Shown here one piece after another: positions 15,120 to 22,966 of a stretch of DNA of 34,368 nt. The notes under the pieces are model-generated. The model ran no database searches. It had not been told where the DNA came from and saw nothing but the letters and a program-made list of their open reading frames with translations. How positions within the stretch are numbered: the stretch's first letter is position 1; every line of letters begins with the position of its first letter. This DNA comes from Candidatus Zhuqueibacterota bacterium (GTDB taxonomy: Bacteria; Zhuqueibacterota; Zhuqueibacteria; Oceanimicrobiales; Oceanimicrobiaceae). The stretch is taken from the NCBI GenBank assembly GCA_029262035.1, contig JAJDAE010000293.1, positions 1-34,368 of the forward strand. The letters are read 5' to 3'. Position numbers and translations under genes: made by a program.

Positions 15120-17072
15120 ATGCTGAAATTCAAATTCGTAATTGCACTCACGACTATGTTGTTTGTAAATTTACTACTAGAAAACAGGTTGTATGCACGT
15201 GAAATCAATGCTGCAAGTGGAAATCCTTCTGATGTTCAAAACTCGATTAATCAAGCATCGCAAGGAGATGTAATTAATATACCGGCGGGAACCTTTACCT
15301 TTAACCAGATGGTAAAAATGCAGGCAGGAATAACCCTGAAGGGAGCTGGCGTCGATCAGACTATTTTACGGAGAACAACCAGTTCAAGCCAGGCAATGAT
15401 TGAAATCGATGGCTCAAACGGCAACCCTTTATCTCGGATAACCGGAATGACAATGCAGGGCGTGGATCCGGAAAACGGTCAGGGTATAAACATCTACAAC
15501 AACTGTAAAGATTTCAGAATTGATAATATGAAATTTAGAAAATTTGTCGGTTCTGCAATCACCGTTCGTGGCGATGATGCAAGAGGAGTAATTGACCATA
15601 ATATTTTCTCAGAGCACTCAAGGTACGGTATCGTTGTAGTTGGAAATGGCGATGCAAACTGGGATAAGCCACTCGAATTGGGAACTGCGAATGCAATTTA
15701 TGTTGAAGATAATTATATGGAGCTAAGTACTTGGCATCACATGACTTCAAACAATGGCTCAAAATACGTCTTTCGGTACAATGAAATTTCAGATGACCAG
15801 GTAAGCGTCCATGCTATTGATGTGCATGGTTATGACTTTTGGCCACGAGGAAGTCGCAGCTACGAAATTTACAACAACCTCATTAAAGCAAATAGCAGAT
15901 TTACGGGCCTTAGCATTCGAGGCGGTGATGGTGTGATTTTCGAAAACACGTTGGAAGGGACTTTTAGCATACCTATAGATCTTTCTAATGATGGTCAGAG
16001 GGGAAATTGCAGTTATCCTTGCCCGGATCAAATTCGAAACACGTATATTTGGAATAACACATACAACGGCTCTCTGGTTAAAGCGAAAGTTAATTCGAGC
16101 GATACAAATGTAATTCAAGAAAACCGTGACTTCTTTTCGACACAGAAACCAGGGTATACGCCATACATTTACCCACACCCTTTGGTTAGCCAAGAGGGTA
16201 TCCCACTGCAAATATCTACGACAGACATACCTAATATTTATATTGGTGAAGACTTTAACTACCAATTGATCGCAATTGGTGGCTCTGCACCTTATGAATG
16301 GTCCATTTCCAATGGTGCCCTTCCAAGCGGAATATCATTAAATGGCAATACCTTGCAGGGGGTAACAAATGAGCAAGGCGGGGAGAACAATATTTCCTTT
16401 ACTGTAAGAGATTCTCAAGGCGAAAACGTTTCAAAAGTATTAAGCGTGAGTGTGATTTCTCAATTATTTTCAAATATCAGTTATTACGGGGACATTCAAA
16501 ACTGGGAACCCAATAATGAAAATTATTGGAAAATTTTACCCGAAGGTTCAGATAATAAATATGTTATTTCAACGACTAACTTGACGCCAATTGACAATAA
16601 GCTAGCAACCTACAGTTTAATAAAAAACAGAACTTTCGACAATTTCACAATGGGGCTAAAGGTTAAAACAATAGAGAATATTCAGGAGAACACTGCGGCA
16701 GACTTTGCAATCGTGTTCGATTACCAGAATGATGATAATTATTATTACTTTATTCTAAATGCAACGGCGGAATGGTCAGCTGTACATAAAATCGAAAATG
16801 GTTCGCGAATAGATCTGGCAACTGCAAATTTTGCACTCAGCGATAACGCTTATCATGATTTTGAGTTGACCAAAATCAACAACAAACTCATCGTGAAATA
16901 CGATGGGACAACCATTCTAGACATAATTAGCAGTTTTGATGGCAGCGGCAGACTTGGAATCGGCTCACTAAATGATGCGGCCTTTTTTGATGACATCGAT
17001 GTCACTATAGCAAATAACGTTGATACAACAGCACCGGCAATTCCACAGAATATTAACCTGAGCGTGGATTAA
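15120..17072 (+). CDS. Secreted right-handed beta-helix protein with Ig-like and lectin-like domains, C-terminus truncated
   Basis: Protein of 650 residues with a signal peptide (MLKFKFVIALTTMLFVNLLL, cleavage likely after LYA). Residues about 28-350 are a pectate-lyase-like beta-helix: DVQNSINQASQGDVINIPAG, GITLKGAGVDQTILRR, INIYNNCKDFRIDNMKF, HAIDVHGYDFWPRGSRSYEI. The Asp/His-rich face may be a sugar-binding or catalytic site, but a specific lyase motif is not evident. Then come a putative-Ig (He_PIG) domain (about 375-450, PYEWSISNGALPSGISLNGN) and a concanavalin-like domain (about 480-630, DYQNDDNYYYFILNA). The chain stops after DTTAPAIPQNINLSVD, which normally opens a fibronectin-type or sorting domain. 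It probably acts on or binds extracellular polysaccharide. It is the only convincing plus-strand gene. Confidence 0.85.
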   Translation: MLKFKFVIALTTMLFVNLLLENRLYAREINAASGNPSDVQNSINQASQGDVINIPAGTFTFNQMVKMQAGITLKGAGVDQTILRRTTSSSQAMIEIDGSNGNPLSRITGMTMQGVDPENGQGINIYNNCKDFRIDNMKFRKFVGSAITVRGDDARGVIDHNIFSEHSRYGIVVVGNGDANWDKPLELGTANAIYVEDNYMELSTWHHMTSNNGSKYVFRYNEISDDQVSVHAIDVHGYDFWPRGSRSYEIYNNLIKANSRFTGLSIRGGDGVIFENTLEGTFSIPIDLSNDGQRGNCSYPCPDQIRNTYIWNNTYNGSLVKAKVNSSDTNVIQENRDFFSTQKPGYTPYIYPHPLVSQEGIPLQISTTDIPNIYIGEDFNYQLIAIGGSAPYEWSISNGALPSGISLNGNTLQGVTNEQGGENNISFTVRDSQGENVSKVLSVSVISQLFSNISYYGDIQNWEPNNENYWKILPEGSDNKYVISTTNLTPIDNKLATYSLIKNRTFDNFTMGLKVKTIENIQENTAADFAIVFDYQNDDNYYYFILNATAEWSAVHKIENGSRIDLATANFALSDNAYHDFELTKINNKLIVKYDGTTILDIISSFDGSGRLGIGSLNDAAFFDDIDVTIANNVDTTAPAIPQNINLSVD

Positions 17073-17078
17073 TTATAT

Positions 17079-18053
17079 TTATTTGCTGAAAGAATGGTTA
17101 GCAGGCTTTACCTTATACTCGTTATAAGAGTAATTGAAAAAACCTAAAATATGTCCAATCTGGAGACTCAAGCGCATTGCCGATTTCACCAAATATTTGC
17201 GCTGTCTAAAGATACTGACTATTGCATGAAGTAAAAAGAAAATTGTACCTGCTGTCGATTTGATTAAGCCCAATACCGCTGAAACTGAATTATCTGTTTT
17301 TCGATTACTCACAATCGTAAAAGTTATACCCGTTCTAAAAGAACGCTTTATCAACCAACGCCAATCAAGCCTCTCCTTTGGAACATATTCGCGTACAATT
17401 GCTTCGTTACACCAAAAAAAATTCGCCTTCTCTTTTTCAATCATTCGGGCAAATAGATCAGAGTCCTCACCGCCAGTCAATCCAAAATCCGGATCAAACT
17501 TATTCTTGAGAAATAATTTTCGTTTTAAAAAAGCATTTCCTGTGCGTGCATCCTGCTCGGGGATTTGTGCACCGGTTAAAAAAGATTTTCGCTTAAAGAA
17601 AAAATCTCGCTCCAACCATGCTGGTGGTTCACTCTCAAAAACTGAATATACCGGACCAAAAAAACCATCTCCATCTAATCTGTTTTTTAGTTCAAGATAA
17701 GAAGCGAGCCATTGCTTATCAGCAACCTCATCATCATCAATAAAAGCAATCCATTCTCCGCAGGATTCTTCCACGAGCATATTTCTGGTCAATGCAATAT
17801 TCTGTTCAGACTGAGTAAAATAGTTAAAATTAGGGAACTGGTGTTTAAACTCTTCAAAAACCGGTTTAGCGCTCTGAGATGAATCATTGTCGACAATGAC
17901 AAATTCCATTTTCAGAAAATCAATGTCTAATAATTCCAAAAAACTTTTTAGCAATCTACGTAAGGATTCCGGTCGACGAAAGGTGGGCACACAAACAGAT
18001 ACTTCCAGCAATTTTGTAGTTTTAATTTTCTTTTTTTCTTGTAATGAAATCAT
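17079..18053 (-). CDS. Glycosyltransferase family 2
   Basis: Protein of 324 residues with a GT-A fold: VSVCVPTFRRPESLRRLLKS (18-37), EFVIVDNDSS (50-59), NIALTRNMLVEESCGEW (85-101), the metal-binding FIDDDE (104-109), and GLTGGEDSDLFARM, the acceptor-side ED motif. A hydrophobic C-terminal stretch (about 250-275) may associate with the membrane. It adds a sugar from an NDP-sugar to the growing repeat unit; donor and linkage cannot be read. The start at ATG 18053 overlaps the end of the deacetylase gene by 32 bases, which suggests translational coupling. It is the last gene of the glycan locus. Its stop is 6 bases from the stop of the convergent beta-helix gene. Confidence 0.9.
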   Translation of the reverse strand: MISLQEKKKIKTTKLLEVSVCVPTFRRPESLRRLLKSFLELLDIDFLKMEFVIVDNDSSQSAKPVFEEFKHQFPNFNYFTQSEQNIALTRNMLVEESCGEWIAFIDDDEVADKQWLASYLELKNRLDGDGFFGPVYSVFESEPPAWLERDFFFKRKSFLTGAQIPEQDARTGNAFLKRKLFLKNKFDPDFGLTGGEDSDLFARMIEKEKANFFWCNEAIVREYVPKERLDWRWLIKRSFRTGITFTIVSNRKTDNSVSAVLGLIKSTAGTIFFLLHAIVSIFRQRKYLVKSAMRLSLQIGHILGFFNYSYNEYKVKPANHSFSK

Positions 18054-18762
18054 ATGCGTCTTTTACATTTAAAATTAAGGCATCGGAAGCCGCTACCCTT
18101 TCTAAAGTATAATTAAAAGAATTGATCGAAATACCCCAATTAGAAGGTTTCACCTGAACATCATGTGTGTAGAAAATCAGCCACCCTTTATCTGCAACGA
18201 CACGTTCAATCCATTTATCTATTTCAATCTTTGAAAATCGATTTTCATATAACGCCACAGAATCTAAAAAGGCGAGATCAATCTCCCCTTTGTTTATAGC
18301 AGGGTGCGTACCTCGCATTGAATCATAAAATTTGCTCAACTTTTTTTTTGATGAAAATGAAAGCTTCCCGAAAGGGTAAGAAAAATGAGGATATTCATCC
18401 TCGGACAGTATTTCCTCTAGAGCATCTTTGTTCTTTTGAACTTCGGACTCTAATTCACTTTCAGCAATTGAATCAACATTTATATGGGAATATGTATGGC
18501 AACCAACATGATGGTTTCTTTCCCGTAAATTTTGGAGTTCATCGCGGGAGATATGAACTCCGCTTGGTCCATTCTTTCCTAATAAGCTTGCTGCAATATA
18601 AAAAGTACCGGTTGCACCAAAGGACTCAAGTAAAGTAGCTCCGTTTCTAAAGGCGGAATCCGGAAAATCATCAAAAGTAAAAGAAACAATAGCATTTTCC
18701 AGATTTAACTTAAACGGTTTACGACAAAAATTACGGACAGACAATCTTGTTAAACGATTCAT
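18022..18762 (-). CDS. Polysaccharide deacetylase (NodB homology, CE4-like)
   Basis: Protein of 246 residues from ATG 18762, 1 base after the FkbH-like stop; a TTG at 18783 also fits but lies inside that gene. NodB motifs are present: SFTFDD (27-32; D31 base and D32 metal ligand), HTYSH (89-93; two metal-binding histidines), YPFG (129-132), and a late YTHDVQ carrying the final histidine. CE4 enzymes remove N- or O-acetyl groups from sugars using Zn2+ or another metal. No signal peptide or membrane segment is visible, so it may act on a nucleotide- or lipid-linked intermediate in the cytoplasm. It is one of two unrelated deacetylase folds in this locus, the other being the PIG-L gene. Confidence 0.9.
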   Translation of the reverse strand: MNRLTRLSVRNFCRKPFKLNLENAIVSFTFDDFPDSAFRNGATLLESFGATGTFYIAASLLGKNGPSGVHISRDELQNLRERNHHVGCHTYSHINVDSIAESELESEVQKNKDALEEILSEDEYPHFSYPFGKLSFSSKKKLSKFYDSMRGTHPAINKGEIDLAFLDSVALYENRFSKIEIDKWIERVVADKGWLIFYTHDVQVKPSNWGISINSFNYTLERVAASDALILNVKDAYDFITRKKEN

Positions 18763-18763
18763 T

Positions 18764-20569
18764 TTATAATCTGAAACCTGCAACTTTCAGTACGCCATCA
18801 TCAGGGACCTCTCGACTAAGGTCATAAGAAAGTTGAAATATTCCATCAACTTCGGATTCAGTAATAAAAGAAAAATCGTCAAAAACTTTACCAGAAGGTG
18901 CATTCCTTTCAGTTTTTCGATAATTTACTCTAAATACTTTTGCCCCATCTTTTTTATATAAATTGAGTAGATATGTAAACAAGGCATGCTCCACCCGTTT
19001 TGCTTGAATACGACAGCTGAACATCAGGTCAATCATTCTTATATCTGATTTTTGAATTACAGAGAATCCAACTGTTCCGTAACTTCCGAACTTATCCGAA
19101 CAATCAAGTACGATACAAATCAATTCGGAATCATTCAGCATTTCCTTCAACCGCTCCTTTGTGTACCGGTTACCCGAAAAATTCATTTGATTGGTACGCT
19201 GAGTAAGCTCATGAATCCGCTCGAGATGATTTTCTGAAAACTCCTTTATTTGAAGTTTAATTGAACAGTTCTTTAAAAAAGAAAAATAATCTCCGGAAAA
19301 ATCACTTTGTATTTCTTCCCGCGTAATTTGATTTTTATAAAATTCTCTACGTTTTGCCGAGTCCGCAGTTTTAGGTAAAATAAACTCAGGATATGATAGT
19401 ATTTCTTGATATTTAATTGCATCAATACACATAACCTCGGGGCAAACTTCAAAAACCTCGGCCCTTTCAAAGGAAGAATCATCAATAAAGGCGACAGTAT
19501 CAATACCTATATTTAAACGTTTTACGATTTTTTTAATAGATTGACTTTTAGGTTCCCATGAAATTTGTGGAAAAAGAAAATAATCATTGAGTTTAAATTT
19601 TTCCAAAACCTCAACTGCTTCCGATGGATTATTTTTACTTGCAATGCTTAATAATATGCCTCGATTATCCAATTCTTCAATTATTGAAAAAACGTTCTCT
19701 TTCAATTTTAGATTTTCAGGGCCATCCTCAACTAAAATACCGTCCCAAAGTGTATTATCCAAATCCCAAACCACTACTTTAATTTTCTTAGGCTTATCTA
19801 CCTTCCCCTCAGCAGAGTGCTTATTGCAAACAAATTCCATCGCACCAAAATACAAAGTGACATTTTCAGTTTGAAGGTTTGGAGTTATATTAATTCCGAA
19901 TGGTTTTGTAGTATCAACTATGTCATGGATTTCGGAAAATGGTATTTGGAACCGCTTAAAGCCTTCGGTCTTAAGGAGTTTCAAATAAGGCATATGAGAT
20001 TTCTCGCCGTTGGGTCGAATTTCAAGAGTTAAATCTACAGAAAAACTATTTGGATTATAAACTTCGAGCATGAAATAATCAGGAGCCTGTTCATCCTGGA
20101 ATTTCGTATTATTCAAAGACCAATTTCTTCTTCGATTTTGGAAAACCCCTGTTACCGAACTACCTGATATTTTCACATTTGCAAACGGTAGAATTTGAAT
20201 TAAGCTGGATACCTGAAAATTCAACTTCTCGATTTTATTAGCTTTTTCAGTACTAAAAAGTCGGACATTACCCGGGCTCCAAAACTTGCCCCATTTCTTA
20301 AAAGTAAATTCGTTAACATAACCATAAAAAGAATTCCTGACCGCATAACGCTTAAGGCCATTCAAAAATCTTTGGCATTTCCCATCAGAACGAGGGCTAT
20401 AGAAATCACAGGTAGAATAACACTGCGGAATTGCGCATTCAGTGCAATGTTCACCCCATTCCAGAACTGAACGATGAGTTATTTGAGATTCATTATTCTG
20501 AAAGAATTCTGCAATATCACGAGCAAGGTTTCCGTTCAGCTGATTATTCTTAACTTCAAATTCGTACAT
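18764..20569 (-). CDS. FkbH-like HAD/GNAT protein with Cys-rich and beta-sandwich N-terminus
   Basis: Protein of 601 residues from ATG 20569, 2 bases after the upstream stop. Residues about 262-420 are a HAD domain: VVWDLDNTLWDG with D269 and D271, SIASKNNPSEAV, and FIDDSSFERAEV. Residues about 420-601 are the GNAT-like half typical of FkbH (RTNQMNFSGNRYTKERL, FGSYGTVGF). FkbH enzymes dephosphorylate 1,3-bisphosphoglycerate and load glyceryl on an acyl carrier protein; relatives occur in polysaccharide loci. The first 260 residues are unlike standard FkbH: five cysteines (C42, C45, C50, C54, C65) in WGEHCTECAIPQCYSTC and DGKCQRF suggest a metal site, and 125-245 look like a carbohydrate-binding-type beta-sandwich. 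No carrier protein gene is in the window. Confidence 0.82.
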   Translation of the reverse strand: MYEFEVKNNQLNGNLARDIAEFFQNNESQITHRSVLEWGEHCTECAIPQCYSTCDFYSPRSDGKCQRFLNGLKRYAVRNSFYGYVNEFTFKKWGKFWSPGNVRLFSTEKANKIEKLNFQVSSLIQILPFANVKISGSSVTGVFQNRRRNWSLNNTKFQDEQAPDYFMLEVYNPNSFSVDLTLEIRPNGEKSHMPYLKLLKTEGFKRFQIPFSEIHDIVDTTKPFGINITPNLQTENVTLYFGAMEFVCNKHSAEGKVDKPKKIKVVVWDLDNTLWDGILVEDGPENLKLKENVFSIIEELDNRGILLSIASKNNPSEAVEVLEKFKLNDYFLFPQISWEPKSQSIKKIVKRLNIGIDTVAFIDDSSFERAEVFEVCPEVMCIDAIKYQEILSYPEFILPKTADSAKRREFYKNQITREEIQSDFSGDYFSFLKNCSIKLQIKEFSENHLERIHELTQRTNQMNFSGNRYTKERLKEMLNDSELICIVLDCSDKFGSYGTVGFSVIQKSDIRMIDLMFSCRIQAKRVEHALFTYLLNLYKKDGAKVFRVNYRKTERNAPSGKVFDDFSFITESEVDGIFQLSYDLSREVPDDGVLKVAGFRL

Positions 20570-20571
20570 TA

Positions 20572-21735
20572 TTATACTGTCAAAAATTTAACGTCTATTT
20601 GAAATTCATCCATCATTTTTTGAATTTCATTTCTGTAAATTGCATTCATGATAAAAATAACGTCAGGCTTAAACTCTCGCAGAAAATCTGGTGAAATAAT
20701 TTTTTGCCCTGTACCTGCCACAAACATTCCCTGCTTGCGAGGATTAATGTCGACAATATATTGGATTTCATCTTTAATCTTGAACGTATTCAAAAAAGTT
20801 ACACCTTTTGAGCCGGCACCCCATAAAACAGCTTTTAAATTATTTTCTTTTATTTCACTAAGCTGCTTTGCAAAACTGTCTTTTTTCTCTGCATATTGCT
20901 TTTGGAAAAGACTAACATAGTTGCTAATATCTTCTGAAATCATCAACTCGGAAGATTGTGAATTATCCGTCAAGCGTGCTTCAATACACAAAAATTGCCC
21001 TGCAAAGGTTTCATATGTATCTAAAACCTCAAAACCGGAACATTTAAAAAGGTTCGTGATGGAAAAAGAGTTGAAATAGGAATAATGTTCATAAATGAGA
21101 TCCCATATCCCCATATCTCGCAAAGTATACAGAACATTTGGAACTTCGAAAAACAACACGGCATCTTTTCGATTTTGCAAAGCTGTTCTGATAGATTGCA
21201 TAAACTGACCTGGTTCAAAAATATGCTCCAGAACATGGCGACAACAGAGCAAATCTGCGCTGTAGTTAGAATATTTCGGAGAGTAGTAGTCTTTGATGAT
21301 TTCTAAATCAGCAGAGATGCTACCATCCTGGCGCTTTTCATCACGAAAACTGGGATCAAATCCAAAGCCTTTGTTGTTGCCAACATCGCAAACCATTTTA
21401 AGAAAATCACCCTGGCCACAGCCAACATCTATCACGCTTTTATTTTGAATATTATACTTCTCAACTATAGTATTGGCTAAACTCGAAGCATAGTCCTGAA
21501 ACTTATTTGAAAAATGTAATGAGTTTTCATATTCCGGGGTATAGTCCAAAAGCTCGGGTTTGAAATCAGAGTTATAAACATGCATGCAATCACCACAGAA
21601 AGCCAATTTAATATCACCTTTCTGTACGGCCAAAGCATAATCTTTTGTTGAGCATAAAATATTACAGAACAACGGCACATCATCCATTTCAAAAAAAACT
21701 GAAGGGCTGTCACTTTCACAAACAGGACATTTCAT
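20572..21735 (-). CDS. Zn-binding/SAM-dependent C-methyltransferase-like protein (paralogue 2)
   Basis: Protein of 387 residues from ATG 21735; a TTG at 21744 is possible but has a poorly spaced ribosome site. The N-terminus has a four-Cys zinc site (C3, C6 in MKCPVCESD; C47, C50 in FCGDC). The class I methyltransferase core has VIDVGCGQGDFLKM and LLCCRHVLEHIFEPGQF. The YEHYSYFNSFSI segment corresponds to the active-site region of TDP-sugar C-methyltransferases. The C-terminal Rossmann-like domain has LWGAGSKGVTFLNTF and YIVDINPRKQGMFVAGTG. This is the TylC3-like three-domain architecture, but the protein is divergent. It is about equally diverged from its upstream neighbour, clearly its paralogue. 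The target could be a deoxysugar or another acyl or keto group. Confidence 0.85.
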   Translation of the reverse strand: MKCPVCESDSPSVFFEMDDVPLFCNILCSTKDYALAVQKGDIKLAFCGDCMHVYNSDFKPELLDYTPEYENSLHFSNKFQDYASSLANTIVEKYNIQNKSVIDVGCGQGDFLKMVCDVGNNKGFGFDPSFRDEKRQDGSISADLEIIKDYYSPKYSNYSADLLCCRHVLEHIFEPGQFMQSIRTALQNRKDAVLFFEVPNVLYTLRDMGIWDLIYEHYSYFNSFSITNLFKCSGFEVLDTYETFAGQFLCIEARLTDNSQSSELMISEDISNYVSLFQKQYAEKKDSFAKQLSEIKENNLKAVLWGAGSKGVTFLNTFKIKDEIQYIVDINPRKQGMFVAGTGQKIISPDFLREFKPDVIFIMNAIYRNEIQKMMDEFQIDVKFLTV

Positions 21736-21757
21736 TTTAACCAATTACTCCATTTTC

Positions 21758-22945
21758 CTAAACAGTAAATAACTCGGGATAAAGATTCATTTTTTCTAAG
21801 TCTGCCTTGATTTCTTCTTTATAAATGGCATTCATAATAATAACCACATCCGGCTCATACTCTTTTAATGCATCCGGTGAAACAATAAGTTGTCCGTTGC
21901 CTGCCATATAGGTCCCCTGCCGGTGCGGATTAATATCAACGACATATTCAATTTGCGTAGTATTCAGCAAAGTTAAAAAAACCACCCCTTTTGAGCCCGA
22001 ACCCCAAATAATTGTTTTTAAGTTCTTTTGTTTGAACTCTTGCAACTTTTCAGTCCAGAATCCACTTTTCTTTTGGAAAGCCTGACTAAAATCTAAAACC
22101 TGATTTTTCAAGATCTCAGTGTCACCAAAACCCTCCTTTTTAACTACGTCATCTTTTACAGGCCTTGCTTCTATCATAAGGTATTGGTCACTATACCCTG
22201 TTTTCAAATCAAGAGCTTCGAAACCTGAATTTTGAAATAGATTCGTTAATGAACTTGGACTAAAGTATGAGCAATGCTCAAAATAGATATCCTCAAATGC
22301 ACAATCTTCAAGTATTCGTGAGACATTGGGGATTTGAAAAAAGACGATACTGTCTAACTCATTTCCAATTGCGCTTCGTACCATTCGCATAAATTCAAGT
22401 GGATTTTGAATATGCTCAAGCGTCATTTTACAACAGTACAAATCAGCTTTATGAGAAGCATACTTTTCTGAATAAAAGTCCTTAATAAACTCTATCCGGG
22501 TGAGCGCCTCGCTTTGCTGGCGGCCCTCAACATAAGCCGGGTCAACTCCAACTCCTGAATTATTGCCAAGCTCACACAACATGATTAAGAAATCACCTTT
22601 GCCGCTGCCAATCTCAACAATCTTTTTGTTTTTGAGATTGTATTTTTCTACGAGTTCAACAGCCATCTGCCGGTTGAATTTATTAAAAGTAGCGGAGTAA
22701 CCTTGTGACTCCTCACACTCGGTGGAATACTCAAGTAATGAGGAATCAAATACTGTGTTATAAATAAATCCGCACCTATTGCAAAACCCAAGGCGAATTT
22801 CTCCCTGTGGATAGTTTAGTGCCCTATCACGGGTTTTCATATTTAAAACGGTATGAACCGGGAAAGATTCAACTTCATAAAATATTTCAACTGAGTTGGA
22901 TTCACAAGCAGGGCATATTGAGTTAACCTGATTATTTTTCATCAT
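21758..22945 (-). CDS. Zn-binding/SAM-dependent C-methyltransferase-like protein (paralogue 1)
   Basis: Protein of 395 residues from ATG 22945 (ATGATG). The zinc site is C11, C14 (ICPACESNS) and C55, C58 (FCNRCGF). The SAM-binding core has IVEIGSGKGDFLIML and LYCCKMTLEHIQNPLEF; IYFEHCSYFSPSSL marks the substrate region. The C-terminal domain has IIWGSGSKGVVFLTLL and YVVDINPHRQGTYMAGNGQL. It shares this architecture and many motifs with the next gene, so the two are a tandem duplication that has diverged. They may act on different positions, work as a heteromer, or methylate two sugars. The product is likely cytoplasmic. It sits 21 bases after the FG-GAP gene stop and 22 bases before its paralogue, so operon membership is likely. 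Confidence 0.85.
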   Translation of the reverse strand: MMKNNQVNSICPACESNSVEIFYEVESFPVHTVLNMKTRDRALNYPQGEIRLGFCNRCGFIYNTVFDSSLLEYSTECEESQGYSATFNKFNRQMAVELVEKYNLKNKKIVEIGSGKGDFLIMLCELGNNSGVGVDPAYVEGRQQSEALTRIEFIKDFYSEKYASHKADLYCCKMTLEHIQNPLEFMRMVRSAIGNELDSIVFFQIPNVSRILEDCAFEDIYFEHCSYFSPSSLTNLFQNSGFEALDLKTGYSDQYLMIEARPVKDDVVKKEGFGDTEILKNQVLDFSQAFQKKSGFWTEKLQEFKQKNLKTIIWGSGSKGVVFLTLLNTTQIEYVVDINPHRQGTYMAGNGQLIVSPDALKEYEPDVVIIMNAIYKEEIKADLEKMNLYPELFTV

Positions 22946-22966
22946 ATCGTATCTTCTACCAATTTT

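Noticed and set aside
15120-17072. Calling the beta-helix protein a pectate lyase
   Set aside because: The fold fits, but I cannot see the specific calcium-site and arginine motifs of a characterised lyase family.
18022-22945. Polyketide or non-ribosomal peptide cluster, suggested by FkbH- and FkbM-type genes
   Set aside because: No ketosynthase, acyl carrier protein, adenylation domain or phosphopantetheine motif is visible; all neighbours are glycan enzymes.
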